From NCBI GenBank assembly GCA_046541515.1, contig JBKHDD010000005.1:10406-74405 (forward strand): a stretch of DNA of 64,000 bases. The letters are read 5' to 3'. The notes under the pieces are model-generated. The model worked only from the letters and a program-made list of their open reading frames with translations, searched no databases and was not told the DNA's origin. This DNA is from CAYFVR01 sp046541515. GTDB lineage: Bacteria; Desulfobacterota; Desulfobacteria; Desulfobacterales; Desulfococcaceae. The translations under genes and the position numbers were made by a program. Positions 18,760 through 29,747 of this stretch are shown in pieces (the first letter of the stretch is position 1; every line of letters begins with the position of its first letter).

Positions 18760-19134
18760 ACGTCGCGTCGCCATATTTTCCGTTTATGGGACGTTGCTCG
18801 GCCACGGATTCCCAGTGGAATTCCAATCCGTTCCACTTGGACGCCGTGCCGCTTCCTCCCTCCCGCCTCCCCACCGGAACTTTTCGCCGCCCCGCCCCTT
18901 TCCGTTCACCCATCCGTTCGCCCCTTTTTATGTTCTTCGTCTCTCGATCTTTCCACTTTTCCACGGTTTTCCGGTCGATCCCGCTTTTTCCAAAAGGAAC
19001 CGCGGCGGAAGGGGGCGCCATCCCGGAAAACCGGTTTGGATGCCGTTTGACATTCCGCCGAGAGCCTTTCTATTTTTTATGCTCGGAACCGTGACCAACC
19101 GATGTTCGCGTGGAAAATCTAAAAAGGAAAAAAC
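18760..19134. other. 375-bp spacer before the receiver-kinase gene
   Basis: No gene is supported. It contains the inverted repeat at 18814-18837 and C/T-rich tracts (18890-18960, many CCG, CTT and TTC runs). Open frames crossing it have no recognisable features. The promoter of the downstream receiver-kinase is presumably here. Confidence 0.4.
18814..18837. promoter_or_regulatory. 7-bp inverted repeat
   Basis: AGTGGAA and TTCCACT are perfect arms separated by 10 bases (TTCCAATCCG), about 300 bp before the receiver-kinase start. The one-turn spacing of the arms suits a dimeric regulator, but there is no other support. Confidence 0.3.
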
Positions 19135-20289
19135 ATGGATCCCGCCCGGATTCTGATTGTGGAAGACAGCCCGGCCATCGCGGCCAAACTGGAATGGACT
19201 CTGGAAAAGTTTGGCTACCAATCCGCGGGCCGCGCCGTCAGCGGCAAAGAGGCCGTCGCAATGGCGTTGTCCGCGGAACCCGATCTGGTGCTCATGGACA
19301 TCGAGCTGGAGGGCGACATGACCGGTATCCAGGCGGCCGAACGGCTGCGCGCGGAGGGGGAATTTCCTCTGGTCTACCTCACTTCCCACGCCGACGACGA
19401 GTCCCTGGCCCAGGCCCAGCGAACCGCGCCCTACGCCTATCTCGTCAAGCCGTTCAAGGACCGGGAGTTGCGCGCGGCCATCGAAACGGCCCTCCACCGC
19501 CATCGGCTGGAACAACGACTCAAGGATCGGGAATCGGCGCTTCGGCGGGCATTGAAGCACGAAGCGGTCTGCACCCTTGCCGGTGGAATGGCCCACGAAT
19601 TCAATACCGTTCTCAGCATCATTCTGGGCAACGCGGAAATGGCCATGGAAGACGTCCCCTCGCACTGGCCGGTTCACAAAAACCTTGAACAGATTCGCCT
19701 CGCCTCCCTTCGGGGACGGGACGCGGTGCGGCAATTGCTGGTTTTTATGAAAAAGCCCGAAGGCGGAAAGCCAACCTTGGACCCCGCCGCCGTTCTTCTG
19801 GAATCCATTCGGGCGATCCGGCCCGCCATCCCGGCCCACATCCGGCTGGAATGCCGATTCGCTCCGGACGGCGGACACGTGGCGGGCGATCCGGCCCAGC
19901 TTCACCAGGTCCTCCGCAATTTGTTGGACAACGCGGTTCGCGCGGTTCGCGACAAGGCGGGGGGCGGCCGCATCGAGGTGGCGTTGGACCGGGCGACGGT
20001 TTCCGAAACGGAGATGGAAGGGGAAGACAAGGGGCCGGCCTCGGGGGACTATTATCGACTGCGGGTGACGGACGACGGGGTGGGAATCCCCGAAACCGAT
20101 TTGGAGCGGGTGTTTGATCCCTATTTCACCACCCGCGAAACCGGCGAAGGGGTCGGCATGGGTTTGGCGGTGGTGTACGGGATCGTCCGGAGCCACGGCG
20201 GCTTCGTGCAAATCCGCAGCGACCCCGGCGAGGAAACCGCGGTCGAAGTCTTTCTCCCGGCGGTGGTCCCGACCGTTCCGGCGGAATAA
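19135..20289 (+). CDS. Receiver - histidine kinase
   Basis: 384 residues, soluble. A receiver (about 5-120; ARILIVEDSPAIAAKLEWTL, Asp in DLVLMDIELEGDMTG, Lys in YLVKPFKD) is followed by a helical linker and a kinase core: His in LAGGMAHEFNTVLSII, N-box VLRNLLDNAVRAV, G-boxes DDGVGIPETDLERV and GEGVGMGLAVVYGI. The arrangement resembles kinases that are themselves switched by an upstream kinase. The ATG has AAAAAGGAAAAAA directly upstream. It converges on the chemoreceptor at 20332 with a 42-bp gap. No DNA-binding output domain is present. Confidence 0.9.
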   Translation: MDPARILIVEDSPAIAAKLEWTLEKFGYQSAGRAVSGKEAVAMALSAEPDLVLMDIELEGDMTGIQAAERLRAEGEFPLVYLTSHADDESLAQAQRTAPYAYLVKPFKDRELRAAIETALHRHRLEQRLKDRESALRRALKHEAVCTLAGGMAHEFNTVLSIILGNAEMAMEDVPSHWPVHKNLEQIRLASLRGRDAVRQLLVFMKKPEGGKPTLDPAAVLLESIRAIRPAIPAHIRLECRFAPDGGHVAGDPAQLHQVLRNLLDNAVRAVRDKAGGGRIEVALDRATVSETEMEGEDKGPASGDYYRLRVTDDGVGIPETDLERVFDPYFTTRETGEGVGMGLAVVYGIVRSHGGFVQIRSDPGEETAVEVFLPAVVPTVPAE

Positions 20290-20331
20290 TCCGGTTTCCA
20301 ACGCGGCGGACGATTCGGATCGACGGCGGGA

Positions 20332-22269
20332 TCAGGCGCCGCCGGGAAAGGGCTGGACCGACCGGGGCCGCGCGACCGGCGTCCGACTTTCCGCTTCCGG
20401 GACGGATTCCCGGTTCGTCTTTCGGGGCGGCTTTGCGCCGTTTCGGCTTCCTTCCACCAGCGCCGTCAGCTCTCCGGCGATTTTCGCCATCCGGCGGGAT
20501 TGGCCGTTGACCGTCTCCGACACCCCGGCCGATTCCTGGGCCTTGGCCGCGTTCAGCTGCACCACCGCGTCGATTTCCACCGCCGCCCGCCGAAGCTGTT
20601 CGACGCCCTTGGCCTGTTCCCGGGAGGCTTCGGCCACCTCTTCCATCAAATTTCCCATGTCCCGGACTTTTTGGGACACGCCGCCAAATCGACTCCGAAC
20701 GGTTTCCGACCGCTCGGCCATGGTTTCCAGCCGTCGCATGTTTTCGTCCACCAGGGCGGAGGTGCTCCGGGCGGCCTCTCCCGCGCGCCCCGCCAGCTTG
20801 CGGACCTCCTCGGCCACCACCGAAAAGCCGGCGCCGGCCTCTCCGGCCCGGGCCGCCTCCACCGCGGCGTTCAGGGACAGCAGATTGGTCTGAAAGGCGA
20901 TTTCATCGATGGTTTTTACAATTTGGGAGGTCCGTAGGCCCACGTCCAGGGCGCTTTGGGCGACGGCGTTCAGCTCCCCGATGGATTCGTCCGCGCCGTC
21001 CACCACTTCGTAAACCTCCCCCTTGAGCGCATTTCCGGCGCCGGCGTTTTTCGCGTTTTGACTGGCGATGGCGGAAATCTCCTCCAGGGAAGACGCGGTC
21101 TGCTGGATGGTGACGGCCTGACGGGCCGCGCCGTCGGCGATGTCTTCGTTGGTCTCCGACATTTTGGCGGCGGCCCGCTGGACCTGCTGGGAGCTCTCGT
21201 GCAGCTCGCCCACCGCCCGCCGGATGGAAACGGCGACCCGGGCGGCGAAAAACCGGACGGCGATCGCCGAAAGCAGAAGGAAAACCGCCATCGCCCCCCA
21301 ATTGAAATTCAGGACGTCGGAAAGCACGGTTCGGAATTCGTCCGCGTTTTGGGTCGCCGCCACGCTCCAGCCTTGGCTTTTCACCGGGGCGAAGGCGGCC
21401 ACCCGCTCCGCGTCTCGGAACCGGTAGGTCGCCAAGCCGCTTTCCGACGCCAACATCCGATCGGCGAGTTCCTCCAGGCCGGGCTCTTCCCGAATGTTGA
21501 GGCGAAGCTGAAAATCGGCTTCGGGATGGGCGATCATCCCGCCGTTTTTATCGGTCATGAAGGAATATCCGGTTTTCCCAACCCGGGTATTGGTCACAAG
21601 GGCCGCGATTTCGGAAAGACGGAGATGAAGGCCGACGAAGCCGGCGAATTCTCCCCGTTTGTCGGGAATCGGCGAAAATACGGGAAGCACCGGTTCTTTG
21701 GTCAACTCCGAATGGACGGGATTTCCGATGAAAGGGGCGCCGACGTCCCGCAATTGCCGGAAGGCGTCCGTCTCCGCCATTTCCAGGCCGATGGGACGCG
21801 CCCCGACGTTGGCGACGTAGTTGCTTCGAAAATCGGGGGCGTCGGCGATTTTTTCCCGGACGAAAGGCGTTTCTCCGCTTTCGGTGGCCCCCGCGAAAAC
21901 CGTTCCCCGTTTATCGCCCAAAAATATGAGATCATACGCGCCGCCAAGCCGCTTCAGCGTATCCAACAGCCGATCGTTGAGCCGGGCCAGTTCCATTTCG
22001 CCCATGGCGCCGTCGGCATAAAAGCGAATGTCCATGCCGTCGAAGCTTTGATAATTGGCCGCCAGGCTGTCGGCGATCCGGACCTGTTCGTCGAGCAGCA
22101 GCTCCACGGATCGGGCGAGACTTGCCGCCGTCTGGGACGCCTGGTTCGCGGCGTAGGTTTCCAAGGCCCGGGATACCCGGAAGGTGAAAAGCAACGCCAT
22201 CGTGAGCATGGGCGCGGCCACCAGCAACACCCCGCCGGAAATCAGTTTGAATTTTAAACTGGCTTGCAT
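20332..22269 (-). CDS. Methyl-accepting chemotaxis protein, double-Cache sensor
   Basis: 645 residues from the ATG at 22269, chosen for the AAGGAGG 6 bases upstream and for the signal-anchor helix that follows (residues 5-27). The periplasmic sensor (about 30-285) contains [20 protein letters not shown], typical of the double-Cache membrane-distal/proximal pair. A second helix lies near 290-310, then the signalling domain ([40 protein letters not shown]). The long Ala-rich coiled-coil arms match other receptors of this window. It is followed by a basic tail. The gene converges with the receiver-kinase upstream of it on the map. Confidence 0.93.
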   Translation of the reverse strand: MQASLKFKLISGGVLLVAAPMLTMALLFTFRVSRALETYAANQASQTAASLARSVELLLDEQVRIADSLAANYQSFDGMDIRFYADGAMGEMELARLNDRLLDTLKRLGGAYDLIFLGDKRGTVFAGATESGETPFVREKIADAPDFRSNYVANVGARPIGLEMAETDAFRQLRDVGAPFIGNPVHSELTKEPVLPVFSPIPDKRGEFAGFVGLHLRLSEIAALVTNTRVGKTGYSFMTDKNGGMIAHPEADFQLRLNIREEPGLEELADRMLASESGLATYRFRDAERVAAFAPVKSQGWSVAATQNADEFRTVLSDVLNFNWGAMAVFLLLSAIAVRFFAARVAVSIRRAVGELHESSQQVQRAAAKMSETNEDIADGAARQAVTIQQTASSLEEISAIASQNAKNAGAGNALKGEVYEVVDGADESIGELNAVAQSALDVGLRTSQIVKTIDEIAFQTNLLSLNAAVEAARAGEAGAGFSVVAEEVRKLAGRAGEAARSTSALVDENMRRLETMAERSETVRSRFGGVSQKVRDMGNLMEEVAEASREQAKGVEQLRRAAVEIDAVVQLNAAKAQESAGVSETVNGQSRRMAKIAGELTALVEGSRNGAKPPRKTNRESVPEAESRTPVARPRSVQPFPGGA

Positions 22270-22769
22270 CGATCCTCCTTGGCCGTCCCCGCGGCGACGG
22301 GGCGGCATTTGCGAACGGCTCGGGTTTTCATCCTGGGAAACGATCGTCTTGGGGCGCCAACCCGCGTTCAAGATTTGCCTGCGGATTTCAATCGTTTCCA
22401 GACAAAATGGAAAACGACGCATGAAACCCCTACGCTTTTTGCTAACACCGGGAAGTTAAGGGCGTGTTAAGGCGCGAAAAATTACCGAAAAAAATTGTGC
22501 GGAATTTGGGAAAAATGGATTGAACAAGGCGGGCGCGATCGCCATTCCCAAATGAGAATATAAAATAAAACAAAGGGGCTACGGAAGAGGCGCGGCGGAA
22601 TCGGGGGCCGGTTTTTTTCGGAATATCCAAGAAGATGAACCCTTTTTTCCGGGTTGCAAAACTTTTGAATTTTCTGTAAAAAAGCGTTCCAGTTTGACGG
22701 GGGGCGGGTCGCCGCGGGGTCTTTTTCAGGCGTCCCGAATTTCTGAAACGCCAAGGGGAAGGGAAAGCG
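22270..22769. other. 500-bp spacer with no supported gene
   Basis: Between a chemoreceptor (-) and a small hypothetical gene (+). It includes A/T-richer parts (22440-22700) in which both promoters should lie. The open frames here on either strand overlap each other and show no conserved motifs. I found no repeat or RNA gene in it. Confidence 0.4.
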
Positions 22770-22964
22770 ATGGAGCCGGACTTGATGAAACCGGTACGTT
22801 TCGAGGATTTGCCCGAGGACGCGCTGTTTTGGATGTCCCGGGAGGCGGCGCCCCGGGAACCGTACCATTTCAAGGGACCCTACAAGAAAAAAGTGTACGT
22901 GGAAATGCGGCCGGAGCATCCGGAAACCGTCTTCGTGAAAGAGGACCGGCCGGAAAGTGGATAA
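22770..22964 (+). CDS. Small hypothetical protein, 64 residues
   Basis: The protein starts MEPDLMKPVRFEDLPEDALF and is charged, with many Pro, Glu and Lys residues and no membrane segment. I do not recognise it. Support for reality: a purine-rich ribosome site (AAGGGGAAGGG) 7-17 bases before the ATG, and codons with the same G/C third-base habit as neighbours, in a frame that starts just past the A/T-rich spacer. Overlapping frames on both strands are longer but lack such a start. It could be a small regulatory or chaperone-like protein, but this cannot be told. Confidence 0.55.
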   Translation: MEPDLMKPVRFEDLPEDALFWMSREAAPREPYHFKGPYKKKVYVEMRPEHPETVFVKEDRPESG

Positions 22965-23055
22965 TCGTCCGAGGCCTTTCCAGGCCTCCGCGACGCCGGC
23001 CGGGAAGGCGAGAACGGCTCCCCGCTCGCCTCCCCGGCCATCGGTTTGTCGATGA

Positions 23056-23364
23056 TCAAGCCCGGAATCCGGCGTTGCCCTCCCGGTGCTTGGATTTCTC
23101 CGCGATGGGGACGATTTCCTTCTCCAGCGCCTCGAAGGGGCCCGGGCTTTCCTCCCGCGGTCCCATCTCCGCAAGCTGGTTCGAGGGGGTCTCCAATTCC
23201 GTCGCCGGCGGGTCGTTCCACGGAATCTCGTTCAACCGCCGAATCAACAGGGACCGTTCCACCCGATCCGCCTTTTCGTATCCGTCCCGCAACCTTTTCC
23301 GAAACACCGCCTCCGCCCGTTCCGTAAATTTTTTCCCCTTTTCCGTCTTCAATTTATGGAGCAT
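23056..23364 (-). CDS. Hypothetical protein, charged, possibly the C-terminal part of the upstream gene
   Basis: 102 residues from the ATG at 23364, starting MLHKLKTEKGKKFTERAEAV, rich in Lys, Arg and Glu and probably helical. I do not recognise a family. The ATG lies 16 bases inside the end of the preceding same-strand gene (stop at 23349), in a different frame, with only a weak GGAAG upstream. So it is either translated by coupling or is the true C-terminal end of one protein split by a frameshift at about 23365-23430. The uninterrupted frame on this side begins upstream (WFSGCGLEAMLHKLK), which makes the frameshift reading possible. Confidence 0.55.
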   Translation of the reverse strand: MLHKLKTEKGKKFTERAEAVFRKRLRDGYEKADRVERSLLIRRLNEIPWNDPPATELETPSNQLAEMGPREESPGPFEALEKEIVPIAEKSKHREGNAGFRA

Positions 23365-23687
23365 GGCTTCCAGGCCGCAGCCGGAAAACCACCGGCGATT
23401 TCCCGCCTTTCCGCGTTGAACCCGGGCCGGACGAAGAGAAAGGGGGCGGTGTTCAGAATCATCTGCTTGAAGGAGCGATACCGGCCCGGAATGGTGGAGT
23501 CCCATTCGACGATGGAGGCCGACGGCTTCACCGGCATGTCGTCGTCGCCCACCACGTTGCGGAAGTGGATGTTCTCCGTTCCCGGCTGGAAGTGGAAATC
23601 CGCGGGATGTTCCGCCGCCTGAAACCCGTTTTCGATGACGTCCATCATGGCGGAAAAGGGCGCCGGCCCGTCGGGTTTCGTTTTCAA
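23349..23687 (-). CDS. Hypothetical protein, 112 residues, overlapping the next gene
   Basis: It starts MKTKPDGPAPFSAMMDVIEN from a TTG at 23687 (or ATG at 23648) and contains NIHFRNVVGDDDMPVKPSAS and EWDSTIPGRYRSFKQMILNT, a well-ordered hydrophobic/aromatic pattern that looks like a folded domain. I do not recognise the family. Its final residues (FPAAAWKPCSIN) look less ordered than the rest, and the neighbour 23056-23364 begins in another frame exactly there. A single frameshifted gene is therefore a real possibility. Its role is unknown. Confidence 0.55.
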   Translation of the reverse strand: MKTKPDGPAPFSAMMDVIENGFQAAEHPADFHFQPGTENIHFRNVVGDDDMPVKPSASIVEWDSTIPGRYRSFKQMILNTAPFLFVRPGFNAERREIAGGFPAAAWKPCSIN

Positions 23688-23741
23688 GCGGTTTCACCGG
23701 ATTTAAGCGATTTGCGGAGATTGAAATGGCGTACGGGCACA

Positions 23742-23875
23742 CCGCCGGGGAATAAATTTCCCGGCTCGAACCGAAAAAGCCAGCCAAAGCGGGCGCCCTT
23801 GCCCCCGGATCGAAAGAGGCTGAGCTTCTTTTAGGGCGCTTTTCGGAATGAGCCGGGGGATTTATTCCCCGGCGG
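23742..23875. repeat. Long inverted-repeat element (134 bp)
   Basis: The arms 23742-23767 and 23850-23875 are inverted copies matching 24 of 26 bases (left CCGCCGGGGAATAAATTTCC, right ends in TTTATTCCCCGGCGG). Further inside, CCGAAAA pairs with TTTTCGG and GCGCCCT with AGGGCGC, so the whole element folds into one long hairpin. It has no gene. It sits 7 bp past the stop of the lipoprotein gene and may also act as its terminator. The architecture resembles the element at 8752-8889 but the sequence differs. Confidence 0.6.
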
Positions 23876-23882
23876 CCAGGCC

Positions 23883-24935
23883 TTACGGAGATGGCATGGA
23901 AACGGTGGCGGGGGAATCCAACGCGGCCTGCCGGACCGGGCGGGATTCCGCCGCCACCGCCGGGGATTTGGTGGAGACCGGGGCAATCTCCGCGACGACG
24001 CCCAAGTGATCCGACAACACGTCGGGGAGCACGCGATAATCCCGGAATTCCAACTCCGGCGAGATCAAAATCCAGTCCAGCCGCTTTCCGGAAAATGGAA
24101 AGGTGTCCAGGTCCGTCGCGTTTTCCCGCCACGTCTTCAGATTCAGCCCCTCGGCCAGGGCGCGGACCGCGGATTCGTCGTCGTCCCATTCGCTGTTGAA
24201 ATCGCCGAGCACGATGCGCGGCGAGGGACGAGGGGAGAGCGTTCGAATCATCTCCGCAACCTGTCCGGCCCGGACCGACGACCGGGCGAAATCCAGGTGG
24301 ACCGACACCACGTCCGCGGACCAACCGCCGGGGAATTGGACCCGGCTAACAACGAAGCCCTTGGGAAAGGTCGGCGGCGAGGGCGGAAAGGTGACCGAAA
24401 TCGGAGCGACCGGAACGGAACGGGAAAGGATGGCCGTGCCGTAGGAAAGCCCGCCGCCGTCCACGTGGGAACCGCGGAGGGAGTAGTCGAATCCCGCGCT
24501 TTCCGCCAGCCGGGCCACGTGGTCGAAATCGCCGCTCCAAAAAGAGGGTCCGTCGGCCTCCTGCAAGGCCACCGCGGCCGGGGATTCGCGGCGAAGCACG
24601 CCGGCGACCTCTTCCAGATTGCCCTGGATTTTTTCTCCGCTTTGGAGCATCTGGCTGAATCCGTCCTTGCGGCCGTGGGCCAGATTCAGGGTCATCACCG
24701 TCGCCGCCTGCGGCGTTCGCAAGGCTGCGGGAGACTGGATCGAAGCCGTCCATCGCTCGGACGGGCGATCGGGCGGGCTTCCCAACGAAGTGGTTCCGTG
24801 GGCCCGGACCGGAGGTTGGTCCACGCTGGGTCCGGAAAGGCAGGAGACCAGCGACAGGCTTACAAAAAGACCGGCAATGGTCCAAAAAAAGAGGAAACGG
24901 AGGCGTTTCCAAGAGAAAAACGGTCGTTTTTTCAT
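23883..24935 (-). CDS. Endonuclease/exonuclease/phosphatase-family lipoprotein
   Basis: 350 residues from the ATG at 24935. A basic N-terminus and hydrophobic segment end in LVSC, a lipobox, so it is probably exported and lipid-anchored. The catalytic fold of the EEP superfamily is complete: TLNLAHGR, AVALQEADG (metal-binding Glu), VVSVHLDFARSSVRAG, VLGDFNSEWDD (D-x-N), LDWILISPE and SDHLGVVAEI (catalytic His). Relatives cleave DNA, RNA or phosphate esters; the substrate is not clear here. A Pro/Ser-rich linker separates the anchor from the domain. The gene precedes the long inverted repeat. Confidence 0.88.
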   Translation of the reverse strand: MKKRPFFSWKRLRFLFFWTIAGLFVSLSLVSCLSGPSVDQPPVRAHGTTSLGSPPDRPSERWTASIQSPAALRTPQAATVMTLNLAHGRKDGFSQMLQSGEKIQGNLEEVAGVLRRESPAAVALQEADGPSFWSGDFDHVARLAESAGFDYSLRGSHVDGGGLSYGTAILSRSVPVAPISVTFPPSPPTFPKGFVVSRVQFPGGWSADVVSVHLDFARSSVRAGQVAEMIRTLSPRPSPRIVLGDFNSEWDDDESAVRALAEGLNLKTWRENATDLDTFPFSGKRLDWILISPELEFRDYRVLPDVLSDHLGVVAEIAPVSTKSPAVAAESRPVRQAALDSPATVSMPSP

Positions 24936-25054
24936 GGTTCGCAAGGGAGAAATGGACCCGCCGCCGCGGGCGGGTTTGGATTTTTCGTCACGGGCGTTGG
25001 CCCCATGGCCTTCACGTTGGATTTTCCAATGGAGAACCGTTCGGGATTGAACGG

Positions 25055-25073
25055 GGGCGTGTGGGAAACGCCC
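25055..25073. repeat. Small hairpin repeat, copy 2
   Basis: GGGCGT and ACGCCC pair across a 7-base loop, with alternative pairing GTGGG/CCCAC. With flanks (about 25035-25100) it resembles the copy at 4321-4339 read on the other strand. It lies between the EEP lipoprotein and ettA. Confidence 0.4.
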
Positions 25074-25114
25074 ACGCCGATTCGCCGCGAAATGAACTTT
25101 CCGAGCCGTTGGCC

Positions 25115-26797
<1,683 letters not shown>

Positions 26798-27157
26798 AAA
26801 AAAAGAGTCTCCTCGGGGACAAACCCAAAAAAAGGTCCGGCGTCGGAAACCGCTGGCCGATTCCCGATCCGGACGATGGTGTTTTTCGCGAATGAATGAG
26901 CTTTTTGCCACAATCGCGGGGGATTGGCAAGGGGGAGATGCCGAAACGCCGGAAAAGTTCGTTCCGTTGCGGGAAGGGGTTCTGGATTTTTCTTTCTTGA
27001 CCCGGCGAGAATTTTTCACTATTGGTCATAAATTTTGCGCGCTCCCGCCCCCGTGCTGGACCGAATTGAAGGAAAATCCCGCATTCTGCGGAGGCGGCGA
27101 GGTGAGGAATGTTGCGGGTGGACCCCCCGCCAATGTCACCCAATTCGAGGAGGAACT
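26798..27157. other. Divergent promoter region, ettA / peptide importer
   Basis: 360 bp with A/T-rich parts and no gene of its own. It holds the sigma-70-like pair at 26997-27025 for the importer operon. The ettA promoter on the minus strand could not be pinned down. Confidence 0.45.
26997..27025 (+). promoter_or_regulatory. Possible sigma-70-type promoter of the peptide importer operon
   Basis: TTGACC (26997-27002) and TATTGG (27020-27025) are separated by 17 bp. The -35 box is near consensus; the -10 box is weak. It is about 130 bp upstream of the binding-protein start. Confidence 0.35.
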
Positions 27158-28711
27158 ATGAAAAAGGGAATGGTGCTGTTTCTCACGCTGACCCTGGGCC
27201 TTTGCCTGAGCGCCGCCGCCGGGGCCAAGACCCTGCGGCTGGCCATGGACGCCGACCCGGTCTCCCTGGACCCCCATGTCCAGCTCTCCGGCGGGATGCT
27301 CCAGTATTCCCACATGGTGTTTGATCCCCTGGCCCGCTGGACCAAGGACATGGAATTCGAGCCGCGTCTGGCCACCAAGTGGGAGCGGATCGACCCGCTG
27401 ACACTTCGATTTCACCTCCGCAAGGGCGTCAAATTTCACTCCGGCAACCCCTTCACCGCCAAGGACGTGGCCTGGACCCTGGCCCGCCTCAAGAGAAGTC
27501 AGGATTTCAAGGGACTCTTCGAGCCGTTCGCCGAGCCCGAGGTGATCGACGACTTCACCATCGACATCAAGACCAAGAAGCCCTACGGCCTGACCCTGAA
27601 CATGGCCACCTACATTTTCCCCATGGATTCCGAATTTTACACCGGGACCGACGAAAAGGGCCATCCCAAGGACGCCATCGTCAAAACCGAGCATTCCTTC
27701 GCCAACGAGAACGAGTCGGGCACCGGAAAATATACCGTGGAATCCCGGGAGCAGGGTCAGAAGTGGGTGCTCAAGGCCTTTCCGGAATACTGGGACGAGA
27801 ATTCCGGAAACGTGGACACCATCGAGCTGACCCCCATCGGCGAGGACGCCACCCGGATGGCCGCGCTGCTGGCCGGCGACGTGGACTTCATCATGCCGGT
27901 GCCGCCCCAGGATTTCGACCGCATCGAGCGGACCGAGGACGTGCAGCTCATCACCATGCCCGGCTCCCGGATCATCACCTTTCAGCTCAACCAGAAGCGG
28001 CGGGAGGAGTTCAAAAATCCCAAGGTCCGCCAGGCCATGGCCTACGCCGTCAACAATCCCGGCATCGTGGCCAAGATCATGAAGGGCCGTGCCACCGTCG
28101 CCGCCCAGAATTCCCCCGAGGGCTACGACGGCCACGTGCCGGAGCTGGAACCCCGCTTTGACGTGGCCAAGGCCCAGGAACTGATGAAGGAAGCGGGCTA
28201 TCCCGACGGCTTCGCCGTTTCCATGATCGCCCCCAACAACCGGTACGTCAACGACGAGAAGATCGCCGAGGCGGTGGCCGGCATGCTCTCCAAGATCAAC
28301 GTCAAGGTGGAGCTGAAGACCATGCCCAAGGCCCAGTACTGGGACGAGTTCGACGCCCAGGTGGCCGACGTCCAGATGATCGGCTGGCACTCGGACACCG
28401 AGGACTCCGCCAATTTCTTCGAATTCCTCCACATGTGCCCGAACAAGGAAACCGGCTACGGCCAATACAACAGCGGCAACTACTGCAACCCAAAGGTGGA
28501 CGAGCTGACCCTGGCCTCCCAGAGCGAGACCGATCTGGCCAAGCGGGCCGAAATGCTCAAGGAAGTGGAGCGGATTCTCCACAACGACGCCGCCTTCATC
28601 CCCCTTCACTGGCAGATGCTCTCCTGGGCCGGCAGCGACAAGCTGAAGAACGCCGACGAGATTGTCAACGTCATGAACTTCCCCTATTTCGGGGACCTGG
28701 TGATGGAGTAA
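27158..28711 (+). CDS. Peptide-type ABC importer, substrate-binding protein
   Basis: 517 residues from the ATG at 27158 with AGGAGG 5-10 bases upstream; a longer upstream frame is not needed. A signal peptide (MKKGMVLFLTLTLGLCLSAA, cleaved after AGA or so) is followed by the SBP_bac_5/DppA fold: ADPVSLDPHVQLSGGMLQYS, KGVKFHSGNPFTAKDVAWTL, FQLNQKRREEFKNPKVRQAM and AYAVNNPGIVAKIMKGRAT. This family captures di- and oligopeptides or nickel/heme-type ligands in the periplasm. It opens a five-gene operon with two permeases and two ATPases. The ligand cannot be decided. Confidence 0.95.
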   Translation: MKKGMVLFLTLTLGLCLSAAAGAKTLRLAMDADPVSLDPHVQLSGGMLQYSHMVFDPLARWTKDMEFEPRLATKWERIDPLTLRFHLRKGVKFHSGNPFTAKDVAWTLARLKRSQDFKGLFEPFAEPEVIDDFTIDIKTKKPYGLTLNMATYIFPMDSEFYTGTDEKGHPKDAIVKTEHSFANENESGTGKYTVESREQGQKWVLKAFPEYWDENSGNVDTIELTPIGEDATRMAALLAGDVDFIMPVPPQDFDRIERTEDVQLITMPGSRIITFQLNQKRREEFKNPKVRQAMAYAVNNPGIVAKIMKGRATVAAQNSPEGYDGHVPELEPRFDVAKAQELMKEAGYPDGFAVSMIAPNNRYVNDEKIAEAVAGMLSKINVKVELKTMPKAQYWDEFDAQVADVQMIGWHSDTEDSANFFEFLHMCPNKETGYGQYNSGNYCNPKVDELTLASQSETDLAKRAEMLKEVERILHNDAAFIPLHWQMLSWAGSDKLKNADEIVNVMNFPYFGDLVME

Positions 28712-28767
28712 ACAAGAACCATGACGCCCCGGATTGGAAAATCGGCGCGGTTTTGGAATTATAATCG

Positions 28768-29745
28768 ATGATCGCGTTTTTCATTCGGCGCGTTGTCCAG
28801 GCCGTGTTCGTGATGCTGGTGATCAGCGTGATCGGGTTCACCATCAAGCAGTCGGTGGGGGACCCGATCCGCGAAATCACCGGCATCTCGGTCTCGGCGG
28901 CGGAGCGGGAGGCCCTGCGGGACGAGCTGGGCCTCAACGATCCGTTCCTTGTCCAGTGGGCGCGGTTCGTGGGAAAAGCGCTCCAGGGCGATCTGGGGAA
29001 CTCCTTCTATTTCAAGCGGCCGGCCGCCCAGGTGATTCTCGGCAAGGCGCCGGCCACGCTTGAACTGGTGCTGGCCACCTCGATCCTGGTGATCGCGCTG
29101 TCCATTCCCATCGGCATCTTCGCGGCGGTGCAACCCCGACATCCGCTCTCCCGCTTTTTCATGGGGGCCAGCATCGTCGGGGTCTCCATCCCCGTCTTTC
29201 TCACCGCCATCCTGCTTATCTACGTCTTTGCCGTCAACCTGAACTGGCTGCCCGCCTTCGGCCGCGGCGACACGGTGGAAATCTTTCCCGGCTGGTCCTC
29301 CGGCTTCGCCACCCTGGACGGCTGGACCCACCTGATCCTGCCCAGCATCTCCCTTGCCTCCATCATGCTGCCACTGTTCATCCGGCTGATCCGGGCGGAA
29401 ATGAAAGAGGTGCTGGAGTCGGAGTACATCAAATACGCCCGGGCCAAGGGGCTGAAACGAAATCGAATTTTGTTCATCCACGCCTTCAGGAACACGCTGT
29501 TGCCGGTGATAACCGTGGGCGGCGTCCAGCTTGGCACCCTGATCGCGTTTACGATTCTCACCGAAACCGTGTTCCAGTGGCAGGGCATGGGCTCCATGTT
29601 CATTGAATCGGTCCAGCGGGCGGACACCTCGCTGATGGTGGCCTATCTGGTTTTCGTGGGCTTCCTCTTCGTGGTGGTCAACACGGTGGTGGACCTGATT
29701 TACGGGCTGGTGAATCCCACCGTCCGAATCGCGGGGATGAAATAG
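28768..29745 (+). CDS. Peptide-type ABC importer, permease 1 (DppB-like)
   Basis: 325 residues. Six membrane helices are visible (for example MIAFFIRRVVQAVFVMLVIS, LELVLATSILVIALSIPIG, LTAILLIYVFAVNLNWL), with the cytoplasmic coupling motif EYIKYARAKGLKRNRILF, which contacts the ATPases. The N-terminal helix followed by a periplasmic region is typical of DppB/OppB. It lies 56 bp after the binding-protein gene and 2 bp before permease 2. It forms the channel with permease 2. Confidence 0.95.
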   Translation: MIAFFIRRVVQAVFVMLVISVIGFTIKQSVGDPIREITGISVSAAEREALRDELGLNDPFLVQWARFVGKALQGDLGNSFYFKRPAAQVILGKAPATLELVLATSILVIALSIPIGIFAAVQPRHPLSRFFMGASIVGVSIPVFLTAILLIYVFAVNLNWLPAFGRGDTVEIFPGWSSGFATLDGWTHLILPSISLASIMLPLFIRLIRAEMKEVLESEYIKYARAKGLKRNRILFIHAFRNTLLPVITVGGVQLGTLIAFTILTETVFQWQGMGSMFIESVQRADTSLMVAYLVFVGFLFVVVNTVVDLIYGLVNPTVRIAGMK

Positions 29746-29747
29746 CC

